This document shows, in pieces, positions 1 to 5,547 of a DNA stretch of 5,613 bases. The stretch spans positions 3,201 to 8,813 of the forward strand of contig DLOQ01000046.1 in NCBI GenBank assembly GCA_002479655.1. Direction: 5' to 3'. How positions within the stretch are numbered: position 1 is the stretch's first letter; every line of letters begins with the position of its first letter. The notes under the pieces were generated by a model that searched no databases, was not told the DNA's origin, and saw only the letters and a program-made list of their open reading frames with translations. The position numbers and the translations under genes are program-made. This stretch comes from Lachnospiraceae bacterium UBA7480 (GTDB lineage Bacteria; Bacillota; Clostridia; Lachnospirales; Lachnospiraceae).

Positions 1-573
1 CAGCAATTTCTCATCCGCCCGCCCCTGCATATAGCAGATGACAATGTCCGTTTTGGAAGCTTCTCCGGCATTCAAAAGCTCCATGCACAGATCCGTGCTC
101 CGGATCCTGCGGCGGATCAATGCCGTATTGCATACGATGGTTTCCACAAAACCATCCTTAGAGCCTCTCAGTGCCTTGTCCTTTTCCGGTTCCTCCACGC
201 TTCTTGCCGGATAAGTCCTTGCATCGATCAGGATGCACCGGTCAAATCCCTCAATAAACAGGGCAAAGGTGCCGGATAAGATAAAATAAATGATCTTGTC
301 AAAATCCGACTGAACATCTACCTCCACATAAGGCATAAACTGCCGCGTCATCCCGCTGATATCCTCCGGCATATCCTCCGCCTTGAGTTCCATCAAAAAC
401 TGTAAAAACTTCTGCATCATCTCATCTTTACAGAAACCGTCGATCAGATACATGCAGGCGTTTCTGCCGCCGATCGTGATCTCCCTGCTGACGATATCAT
501 AACTGTTTTTGATGCCGGTATGGGAATTTAAAAATGCAATATTTTCCTTGATATGCGTACTGACTTTAGCCAT
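1..573 (-). CDS. spoVAF: Stage V sporulation protein AF (GerA-family spore germination protein), N-terminal part
   Basis: This gene starts at 573 and runs off the left edge, so only the first 191 residues are visible. There is no stop in frame. The family (GerA A-subunit paralogues) sits in the inner membrane of the spore. In Bacillus, SpoVAF helps amplify the germination response. The visible part is the soluble N-terminal domain: IGGRNACMYLIDGF at 34-47, PYVEVDV at 81-87, LFIEGFDRCILIDARTYPAR at 105-124, EEPEKDKALRGSKDGFVETI around 127-146, and NTALIRRRIRS near 149-159. The blocks RTYPAR, EEP.KDK, RGS.DGFVET and ALIRRRIR are hallmarks of the GerA/SpoVAF family, and the wording is closer to SpoVAF than to GerAA receptors. 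The membrane segments expected in the C-terminal half lie outside the window. The start is chosen because a GGAG Shine-Dalgarno (580-583) sits 6 nt upstream. The gene is separated from dut by a strong terminator, so it is probably transcribed independently. Confidence 0.85.
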   Translation of the reverse strand, partial: MAKVSTHIKENIAFLNSHTGIKNSYDIVSREITIGGRNACMYLIDGFCKDEMMQKFLQFLMELKAEDMPEDISGMTRQFMPYVEVDVQSDFDKIIYFILSGTFALFIEGFDRCILIDARTYPARSVEEPEKDKALRGSKDGFVETIVCNTALIRRRIRSTDLCMELLNAGEASKTDIVICYMQGRADEKLL

Positions 574-604
574 GAGGTTCTCCGTTCCGAAGCGTTTTTC
601 TTTT

Positions 605-633
605 TATTTTCCCCATACCCAAAATATATATAC
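605..633 (-). promoter_or_regulatory. Possible forespore (sigma-F/G-like) promoter of the spoVAF-like gene
   Basis: On the minus strand, GTATA (629-633) is followed 14 nt later by GGGGAAAATA (605-614). The second element fits the published sigma-F -10 pattern GgnrAnAnTw and the first fits the -35 pattern GywTA, but the spacing is one to two bases shorter than usual. It lies between the dut terminator and the start codon of a sporulation gene, where a promoter is needed. A sigma-G match (CATnnTA-type -10) is not seen. The region is AT-rich, so a chance match is quite possible. Confidence 0.3.
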
Positions 634-637
634 CCAG

Positions 638-671
638 AAAATAAAAAAGAGCCTGATATCCTCAAGCTCTT
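638..671 (-). terminator. Rho-independent terminator of the nrdD-nrdG-dut operon
   Basis: Read on the minus strand, AAGAGCTTGA (662-671) pairs with TCAGGCTCTT (647-656) to form a 10-bp stem with one G-U pair and a 5-nt loop (657-661). TTTTTTATTTT follows directly (638-648). The hairpin begins 5 nt after the dut stop codon. Stem, tight loop and long U-tract are all present, so this is a strong intrinsic terminator. Confidence 0.92.
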
Positions 672-676
672 CCCAT

Positions 677-1111
677 CTAAACCTTCCCCGTGCTGCCAAA
701 TCCGCCCCGGTCCGGTCCCTCCAGGACCGCCGTTTCCTCAAATTCTATCGTCGGCTGATTTTCCACGATACGGAACTGGCAGATCCGGTCATTAACATTG
801 ATCTGCGTGTCGCGCACCGCATAGACCGGCATAAACCACTGGTCATTATTACCGGAATAGGTATAATCAATGACTCCCATATGATTTGTCTGTATGATGC
901 CGAAATTTTTAAAAGTGGAGCTTCTCGGCACCACATGCGCCTCATAGCCTTTCGGAAGCTGCATACCCACCCCCAGCGGGACCAATTTAAACTCTCCCGC
1001 TTTTAAGGTAATATCTTCTGCGCTTCTTAAATCGATCCAGTCCGATTTTCCATCGATATAGCGCAGCTTCTCTATTTTATCCGAAAAATATTTGATTTTG
1101 ATCTTCTGCAT
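677..1111 (-). CDS. dut: Deoxyuridine 5'-triphosphate nucleotidohydrolase (dUTPase)
   Basis: This cytosolic trimeric-type dUTPase has 144 residues, the usual family length. It hydrolyses dUTP to dUMP and pyrophosphate, which keeps uracil out of DNA and feeds thymidylate synthesis. All five family motifs can be seen in order: motif 1 DLRSAEDI (27-34), motif 2 PRSS (62-65), motif 3 GVIDYTYSG (79-87, with catalytic Asp82), motif 4 RICQFRIVE (109-117), and motif 5 [10 protein letters not shown] (134-143) at the C-terminal end. Motif 5 lacks the canonical RGxGG spacing: the residues before GGFGSTG are P-D-R. The start is supported by the purine-rich GAGGATGG (1119-1126), 7 nt upstream. The gene follows nrdG by 52 nt with no terminator between, and a strong terminator follows its TAG stop. 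It is therefore best read as the last cistron of the anaerobic nucleotide reductase operon, removing dUTP that the reductase makes from UTP. Confidence 0.96.
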   Translation of the reverse strand: MQKIKIKYFSDKIEKLRYIDGKSDWIDLRSAEDITLKAGEFKLVPLGVGMQLPKGYEAHVVPRSSTFKNFGIIQTNHMGVIDYTYSGNNDQWFMPVYAVRDTQINVNDRICQFRIVENQPTIEFEETAVLEGPDRGGFGSTGKV

Positions 1112-1120
1112 GTATGCACC

Positions 1121-1166
1121 ATCCTCACACTAATTTTCATGCCGCAGCTTAGTAATCTTCACACTA
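1121..1166 (-). repeat. Short imperfect direct repeat in the nrdG-dut gap
   Basis: On the minus strand, TAGTGTGAAGAT (1155-1166) recurs as TAGTGTGAGGAT (1121-1132), with 11 of 12 bases identical and 22 nt between the copies. The first copy contains the nrdG stop codon TAG, and the second contributes the GAGGAT of the dut Shine-Dalgarno. It may be a relic of a small duplication or chance. No function is evident. Confidence 0.4.
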
Positions 1167-1745
1167 GCTGTCACATCCGCAGGATACCTGTTCTGTGCTG
1201 ACCGTCCTTCTGATATCCATATCTTTGTCCGGATCCGGTGCGTAATCATTACAATGAAGCACCGGCTCACACGGATCCATCTGCGTAATCGATGCCTGCA
1301 CATCAATCACTCTTTGGTTTTTACTGCCCTTCCAAAGTAAGGTATTATCCTTCTGCGCCTGGATAAATTCCCCATCCACAACAACATCCAGATACTGCAT
1401 CACCGGCTCCTCATAAATCTGCTCCCATAACGCGCCGGTATAAAGCCATATCGTTTTATCCGGATATCTTTCTTTTACTTCTTTTGCAAACTTCTGCACC
1501 TCAGAACGGTTCGCGGCATGTAAGGGATCGCCGCCGGAAAAAGTAAGCCCGGAAATATAAGATTTATCCAGCTGATCAAAGATCTCTTTTTTGGCTGTTT
1601 CATCAAACAACAATCCGCCATCAGGATCCCATGTGACCGGATTATGACAGCCCTTGCAGCAATGGGAGCATCCTGCAACCCACAGAACGACACGCAGCCC
1701 GTCGCCATTGAGCATATCGTCCTTAGTTATATTATGGTATCTCAT
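1164..1745 (-). CDS. nrdG: Anaerobic ribonucleoside-triphosphate reductase activating protein (radical SAM activase)
   Basis: NrdG is a radical S-adenosylmethionine enzyme that uses a [4Fe-4S] cluster to generate a 5'-deoxyadenosyl radical, which abstracts hydrogen from the glycyl-radical glycine of NrdD under anaerobic conditions. The 193-residue protein opens with MRYHNITKDDMLNGDGLR, typical of the family. The cluster motif CxxxCxxC is C26, C30 and C33, within GCSHCCKGCHNP. An extra cysteine, C29, lies where many homologues have histidine. The SAM-binding GGDP is at 71-74, WLYTG at 100-104, and VVVDGEF near 121-127. Residues 151-193 form a tail longer than that of compact NrdG proteins; it carries C159, C165, C189 and C191, is acidic in the middle, and ends CGCDS. 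The start lies 2 nt after the nrdD stop codon (TAAGGATG). A purine-rich AAGGAAGAG about 9 nt upstream, within nrdD, probably serves as ribosome binding site. Translational coupling to nrdD is likely. Confidence 0.96.
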   Translation of the reverse strand: MRYHNITKDDMLNGDGLRVVLWVAGCSHCCKGCHNPVTWDPDGGLLFDETAKKEIFDQLDKSYISGLTFSGGDPLHAANRSEVQKFAKEVKERYPDKTIWLYTGALWEQIYEEPVMQYLDVVVDGEFIQAQKDNTLLWKGSKNQRVIDVQASITQMDPCEPVLHCNDYAPDPDKDMDIRRTVSTEQVSCGCDS

Positions 1746-1747
1746 CC

Positions 1748-3919
1748 TTACATACTCTTCCTTTCAGCAATCTCCGCCATTTTCGCATCATTCAGTCTGG
1801 TATCCCCATGCACCCGTGAATAAGACAGATAACCATTCATACGGTCGATCTTCGTCAGATTCTTACTGCCGCATACGGGACAGACATCCATCTCCAGTTC
1901 CTGATGACCGCAGTCGTCACAATATGCGAGAGACAGATTAACGCCCTCATAGAAACCATAATCCATCGCCCTTCTGATCAGCGTCTTGATCGCTTCTGTA
2001 TTATAATCGATCGGATATTTTACATACTGGATCTTTCCGCCGTTTAACATCTCCCAGAATCGGTTTTCCAGATCCTGCTTCTCGATCGGCGTGATATCCT
2101 CCGTCACATGGCAATGGAAGCTGTTGCTGACATATTCACGGTCGGACACGCCTTCCACAATGCCGTATTTTTCGCGGAACTGTTTGATCTGTAATCCACA
2201 CAGATTTTCCGCCGGTGTTCCGTAGATAGCATAAAGATTACCATCCTCAGCCTTAAATTCCGCGATCCTTTTATTGATAAATTCCATGACCTCCAGCGCA
2301 AATTTTCCATCCTGTACCAGAGATTTGCCATTGTAAAGCATCTGCATCTCATTTAATGCTGTAATGCCAAAGGACGCTGTCGCCGCTTTCAGCAGCGGTT
2401 TGATCTTATCCGTGAGCTTCAGGTTGCCGTACAAAAATCCTCCCTCACAGTATGCTAATGGATTGGTTGAGGCACGCATCTCCCCAAGATACGCATAGGT
2501 ACGGATATGAAGCTGCCGGATCAGATTCAGATAATAATCTAAAACCTCATAAAAATCCCTGTTTTCCTGTTTTGCCTTGGCAAGAATCATCGGCAGATGG
2601 AGCGAAACCGCGCCGATGTTAAATCTGCCCACAAATACCGGCACATCCTGATCGTCTGCCGGATGCATGCCGCCACGTTCATACCACGGAGAAAGGAACG
2701 CCCGGCAGCCCATCGGTGAGATCACCTTGCCGTACTGCTTATACATGCTTGCAATATAACCTTTTCCGGTCAGGCTCAGCCAGTCGGGATACATCGTTTT
2801 AGCGGAGCACTGTACGCCTGCTTCAAAGACATCCTCCAGCTGCTTTCCCGGTCCGTGAAGATTTTCATCATATAAAAATACGATTTTGGGGAACAGTACC
2901 GGCTTTTTGCACTCTTTCTTACCCTGTCCTTTTCTTCTGACATTCAGCATGGAGATCGTCGCCTGTTTCTCAAACCTGCCCGTCCCGATACCCGCAGTCA
3001 CCGTAATGAACGGATAATCGCCACGGCTGGATGCCACGGTATTGAACTTGTACTCCCATCCCTGAAAGCCCTGTTCAAATTCCCTGACAACGTCACTCCA
3101 CGCGGTTTCTTCCGCCTTCTTTTCTTCCACGCCGAGATTCATATATTTTTTGATATATTTGATATAAGATTTTTCCGCATACGGCGATAAGATCTTATCC
3201 ACTTCCGGAACGGTAAATCCGCCGTACTGCTGGCTTGCAGCGCTCAACACGATATCGCCGATCACGTCAAATGCCACGTCCAATGTCTTCGGCTCATTAT
3301 ACCAGATATTGCCCATCTCAAATCCGCCGCTCAGAACCTTCTGTACATTGAACAGACAGCAGTTCATCGTATCGCGCCTTGCGGACATATCATGGACATA
3401 AATATAGCCGTCGCGGCACGCCTGCAGCTCCTCCGTCGTCAGGAAAAATTTCTGATACAGCTCCTTATTCAGCTGATTAAAGATCAGACTTCTCTTGGTC
3501 GATACAAGAGCGGAATCCGTATTGGCATTTTCCTTGTCGCCGACATACATGATGGACTGGCTCTTTTTATAGACATCATCCAGCATCCTGACAAAATCCT
3601 GCTTATAATTCCGGTAATCCCGATAGCTTTTTGCCACAATCGGTTTTACCTCTTCCAATGCGCTTTCCACAATATTGTGCATGATCGGGATCGAAATCTT
3701 ATCCGTATCCATCTCATCTACTTTTTCCACGACATAAGCGCAGATCTGCTTCTTCTCATCTTCCGTAAAATTGGTCAATGCGCGGTAAGCGGACTTACCG
3801 ACAGCGTCGATCACCTTCTGTACATTAAACTCCTCCAGACAGTTATCCTTTTTCACTACCTTGACCTGCCGCTTCGGCCGGAACATCTCCCCATAATTAA
3901 TTTCCTGCTGTTCTGCCAT
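1748..3919 (-). CDS. nrdD: Anaerobic (class III) ribonucleoside-triphosphate reductase, catalytic subunit
   Basis: NrdD reduces ribonucleoside triphosphates to deoxyribonucleoside triphosphates anaerobically, using a glycyl radical installed by NrdG. From the chosen start it has 723 residues, normal for the family. An N-terminal ATP-cone (about 17-105, starting RQVKVVKKDN) is the expected allosteric dATP/ATP activity site. The catalytic barrel follows, with NCC (186-188) and C371 as candidate active-site cysteines, SPMGCRAFLS at 401-410 and YGTPAENLCG at 566-575. The C-terminal zinc site is C667/C670 and C680/C683 (CDDCG and CPVCG). The glycyl radical loop RMNGYLS places the radical on Gly696. 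An in-frame ATG 23 codons upstream (3988) is rejected: the added residues do not look like the family, and AAGGAG (3930-3935) lies 10 nt before 3919. The gene leads the operon with nrdG and dut, and a sigma-A promoter with NrdR boxes lies upstream. Confidence 0.97.
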   Translation of the reverse strand: MAEQQEINYGEMFRPKRQVKVVKKDNCLEEFNVQKVIDAVGKSAYRALTNFTEDEKKQICAYVVEKVDEMDTDKISIPIMHNIVESALEEVKPIVAKSYRDYRNYKQDFVRMLDDVYKKSQSIMYVGDKENANTDSALVSTKRSLIFNQLNKELYQKFFLTTEELQACRDGYIYVHDMSARRDTMNCCLFNVQKVLSGGFEMGNIWYNEPKTLDVAFDVIGDIVLSAASQQYGGFTVPEVDKILSPYAEKSYIKYIKKYMNLGVEEKKAEETAWSDVVREFEQGFQGWEYKFNTVASSRGDYPFITVTAGIGTGRFEKQATISMLNVRRKGQGKKECKKPVLFPKIVFLYDENLHGPGKQLEDVFEAGVQCSAKTMYPDWLSLTGKGYIASMYKQYGKVISPMGCRAFLSPWYERGGMHPADDQDVPVFVGRFNIGAVSLHLPMILAKAKQENRDFYEVLDYYLNLIRQLHIRTYAYLGEMRASTNPLAYCEGGFLYGNLKLTDKIKPLLKAATASFGITALNEMQMLYNGKSLVQDGKFALEVMEFINKRIAEFKAEDGNLYAIYGTPAENLCGLQIKQFREKYGIVEGVSDREYVSNSFHCHVTEDITPIEKQDLENRFWEMLNGGKIQYVKYPIDYNTEAIKTLIRRAMDYGFYEGVNLSLAYCDDCGHQELEMDVCPVCGSKNLTKIDRMNGYLSYSRVHGDTRLNDAKMAEIAERKSM

Positions 3920-3929
3920 CCCTGCTTTT

Positions 3930-3935
3930 CTCCTT
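3930..3935 (-). promoter_or_regulatory. Shine-Dalgarno site fixing the nrdD start
   Basis: AAGGAG on the minus strand, 10 nt before the ATG at 3917-3919. It favours that codon over the in-frame ATG at 3986-3988, which would place this site inside the coding sequence and lies within the leader hairpin. Confidence 0.8.
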
Positions 3936-3978
3936 CCTGATACCGTTCCTATCCAACTGTTTATAACAGCCGCATCTG

Positions 3979-4006
3979 GACAAAGCATTATCCCAAACGC
4001 TTTATC
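3979..4006 (-). promoter_or_regulatory. Hairpin in the nrdD leader RNA
   Basis: On the minus strand, GATAAAGC (3999-4006) pairs with GCTTTGTC (3979-3986), giving 8 bp with one G-U pair and a 12-nt loop. It lies about 40 nt downstream of the predicted transcription start and about 60 nt before the nrdD start codon. It has no U-tract after it, so it is not a terminator as it stands. It may affect mRNA stability or be incidental, and it matches no riboswitch class that I recognise. Confidence 0.35.
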
Positions 4007-4027
4007 TTGTTATTTTATTCAGAACGG

Positions 4028-4043
4028 GCACAATATCTTGTGT
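4028..4043. promoter_or_regulatory. NrdR box (main operator of the nrdD-nrdG-dut operon)
   Basis: GCACAATATCTTGTGT matches the NrdR-box consensus acaCwAtATaTwGwgt at 14 of 16 positions and is a near-perfect palindrome. NrdR is a zinc-ribbon/ATP-cone repressor that shuts down ribonucleotide reductase genes when dATP is plentiful. The site begins about 10 nt downstream of the predicted -10 element, covering the first transcribed bases, where bound repressor would block initiation. The nrdR gene itself is not in the window. Confidence 0.8.
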
Positions 4044-4052
4044 GCATTTCTT

Positions 4053-4081
4053 ATTATAGCCACTAAATAATCCGATGTCAA
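4053..4081 (-). promoter_or_regulatory. Consensus sigma-A promoter of nrdD-nrdG-dut
   Basis: On the minus strand a perfect TTGACA (4076-4081) is followed after exactly 17 nt by a perfect TATAAT (4053-4058). Transcription would start near 4046, giving a leader of about 127 nt before nrdD. Such a strong promoter makes sense if it is held down by a repressor, and NrdR-box-like sequences lie on both sides of the -10 element. Confidence 0.9.
4060..4075. promoter_or_regulatory. Weak second NrdR box in the promoter spacer
   Basis: These 16 bases match the NrdR-box consensus at about 10 positions, with the left half (CACTAAATA on the plus strand) the better one. The site begins exactly 32 bp from the strong box, about three helical turns, which is the known spacing of paired NrdR boxes, and it lies between -35 and -10. 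The sequence match alone would be weak; the spacing is what supports it. Confidence 0.5.
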
Positions 4082-4168
4082 TAAAAGGATTACAAGATTT
4101 TGCATTTGTCCATAACAAGCATTTTCAGCGTTGATTTTACATTGAAATATGACCGGATTTTGAAGCTG

Positions 4169-4193
4169 AAAAGGACAGCCTTCCGGCTGCCTT
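4169..4193 (-). terminator. Intrinsic terminator after the WYL regulator gene
   Basis: On the minus strand, AAGGCAGCC (4185-4193) pairs with GGCTGTCCTT (4171-4180) to form a 9-bp stem with one bulged T and a GGAA loop. The stem runs into TTTT (4169-4172). It lies about 32 nt after the stop codon. The U-tract is short, so termination may be partial, but the GC-rich stem separates the regulator from the nrdD promoter. Confidence 0.75.
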
Positions 4194-4224
4194 AAAGAAT
4201 TAATTTCGGTTTACATAACTCTCT

Positions 4225-5214
4225 TTATGAGTAGAGAGCAATTATCTCTCGCAGATATGCTTCGTACTCTTTTACCGCGGTCTCCGGCGATAAGATCTTC
4301 ACCCGGCTGCCCAGTCCCGCCAGCCAGCCGTAAAACTGACTGCTCAATGCCACCTCAATCCTCACCGTAAAATGTTCCCCATCCGACCTACGGATCGGAA
4401 GCTCTTTTCCGAAACGGTCTATCACAACGCCGGCCAGACTATTGTGACATTCCAGCAGGACGGAGGTTTTCGTTCCGCCGAACATCCCAAAGGCGGCATT
4501 CGTATATTCCGCAATGTCAAAATCCCGAAAAAGCTCCTGCGCCTGACGGCTGCTCTTTAGGATCTCTATCTTCTTCATCCTATCTACACGGTAATGTCGG
4601 ATCTCACCAAGCCGCTCATCCACTCCGATCAGATAGTAATTTTCATTCTGCCACGTCAGATAGTAAGGACTGACAAGGTACGGGTCTCCGCCTTTCTTAT
4701 ACTGCAGTTCCTTGCCGACGGTATATTCGTAATACTGAAAGGAGATTCCCTTATTATCCTGTATGGCTCTGTGGATCATATCCACACTATAATAAACAGT
4801 CTCATTCTCCGCCTTGGCACGATTGCCCACATAGACTGTCCTCTGCAGCTGCGACGCATCATGCCCGCCTGCCATGCCTTCCAGCTTTTTGATCAATTCT
4901 CTCGATTTCTTCACAGTCAAAAACCGGGACGACTGCACCATATCCACAAGGATCTTCAGCTCTGCCAGCTCAAACTCTCTGGATGCCAGATAATAACCGC
5001 CTTCCGTTCTAGAAGGCAGATACTCAATATCCATCCCGAACTGCCTGAGACACTCCACATCGCTGTAGATCGTCTTACGCTCCGCCTTGATATCCAGCTT
5101 TTCCAGCTGCTCAATCAGCGCTTTGGTAGTGATCGGATGCGCCTCATCCGTATGATCCTTCAGGATCTGTGCAATATATAACAATTTTAATTTCTGGTTC
5201 TCTGATTTTGCCAT
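4225..5214 (-). CDS. HTH/WYL-domain transcriptional regulator (DeoR/YafY-like)
   Basis: A 329-residue cytosolic DNA-binding regulator, full length for the family. Residues about 7-63 form a winged helix-turn-helix, with TTKALIEQLEKL at 29-40 and a likely recognition helix RKTIYSDVECLRQFG at 46-60. Residues about 143-217 form the WYL domain: ISFQYYEY (157-164), SPYYLTWQNENYYLIGVDE (182-200) and IRHYRVDRM (205-213). The namesake W-Y-L is Y-Y-L here (193-195). The C-terminal WCX domain covers about 245-325. WYL domains are thought to sense ligands, including nucleic-acid-related molecules in some cases, but nothing here shows the ligand or target genes. The only in-frame start after an upstream stop is the ATG at 5214, whose Shine-Dalgarno is weak (GGA 5 nt before it). 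It follows the small membrane protein gene by 96 nt with no clear terminator or promoter between, so co-transcription is possible. It ends before a terminator, so it is not in the nrd operon. Confidence 0.92.
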   Translation of the reverse strand: MAKSENQKLKLLYIAQILKDHTDEAHPITTKALIEQLEKLDIKAERKTIYSDVECLRQFGMDIEYLPSRTEGGYYLASREFELAELKILVDMVQSSRFLTVKKSRELIKKLEGMAGGHDASQLQRTVYVGNRAKAENETVYYSVDMIHRAIQDNKGISFQYYEYTVGKELQYKKGGDPYLVSPYYLTWQNENYYLIGVDERLGEIRHYRVDRMKKIEILKSSRQAQELFRDFDIAEYTNAAFGMFGGTKTSVLLECHNSLAGVVIDRFGKELPIRRSDGEHFTVRIEVALSSQFYGWLAGLGSRVKILSPETAVKEYEAYLREIIALYS

Positions 5215-5310
5215 ATTATCCGACCATGCCTGTCTTACTCATCCGGATCGGTCTGTGCAGCCTCAACTATACCCTCATTCCACAGCTAAACCGTATGCTG
5301 CAAAGACACA

Positions 5311-5508
5311 TTATTCTTCCGTGTTTTCCTGCCTGACGTCTCCCGTCTGCTCCTCACCTACAGCTTCAAGCTCCAGCTTGGCATTCTTACGTTTCCTCAT
5401 AGATACGCCGATAACACATGCTACAATTACAACGACAACACTTACTCCAAAAACGATCAGATACTCCAAAAAACTATTGGTAAACGCAATCGCATTATTT
5501 GCACTCAT
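5311..5508 (-). CDS. Small single-span membrane protein, function unknown
   Basis: I do not recognise this 65-residue protein. A short polar N-terminus is followed by one hydrophobic segment (about 13-36) that contains VVVVIVACVIGV. Next come the basic cluster RKRK (38-41) and an acidic, polar tail (residues 46-65, rich in Glu). By the positive-inside rule the tail should face the cytoplasm and the N-terminus should be outside. There is no signal-peptide cleavage motif. A good Shine-Dalgarno (AAAGGGG, 5517-5523) lies 8 nt before the ATG, which supports real translation. It follows the upstream gene by 39 nt, so the two are probably co-transcribed. The architecture resembles small accessory subunits such as OadG-like proteins of sodium-pumping decarboxylases, but no diagnostic motif supports that, and the upstream fragment does not look like a decarboxylase end. 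Confidence 0.75.
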   Translation of the reverse strand: MSANNAIAFTNSFLEYLIVFGVSVVVVIVACVIGVSMRKRKNAKLELEAVGEEQTGDVRQENTEE

Positions 5509-5547
5509 ATTGACTGCCCCTTTCAGTAAACTTTTATTATGTGTATT

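Noticed and set aside
509..1006. Plus-strand open frame (165 codons) spanning the dut terminator and most of dut.
   Set aside because: It overlaps dut with all five motifs on the other strand and runs through the terminator; its translation resembles nothing known.
3392..3940. Long plus-strand open frame (182 codons) opposite the 5' part of nrdD.
   Set aside because: It is wholly antisense to a well-conserved gene, has no recognisable domain, and is the expected by-product of codon usage on the opposite strand.
3920..3988. N-terminal extension of nrdD to the ATG at 3988.
   Set aside because: The extra 23 residues are not family-like, and the Shine-Dalgarno and leader hairpin fall inside them; the ATG at 3919 has a proper ribosome binding site.
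4105..4120. TTGT-N5-ACAA inverted repeat considered as a Rex or FNR operator upstream of nrdD.
   Set aside because: The half-site spacing is too short for a Rex operator (TTGT to ACAA spanning 18 bp), there is no TGTGA/TCACA or TTGAT/ATCAA core, and the flanking arms do not pair well.
4222..4245. CTCTCT/AGAGAG hairpin at the end of the WYL gene considered as its terminator.
   Set aside because: It overlaps the stop codon, has only 6 bp with an 8-nt loop and no U-tract; the GC-rich hairpin at 4169-4193 is a better candidate.
4594..5181. Long plus-strand open frame (195 codons) opposite the WYL regulator.
   Set aside because: Antisense to a clear full-length family member, with no domain recognised.
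5215..5310. Promoter or operator between the small membrane protein gene and the WYL gene (including the palindrome ATCCGGAT near 5241-5248).
   Set aside because: No -35/-10 pair with acceptable spacing was found, and an 8-bp palindrome alone is expected by chance often enough; left unassigned.
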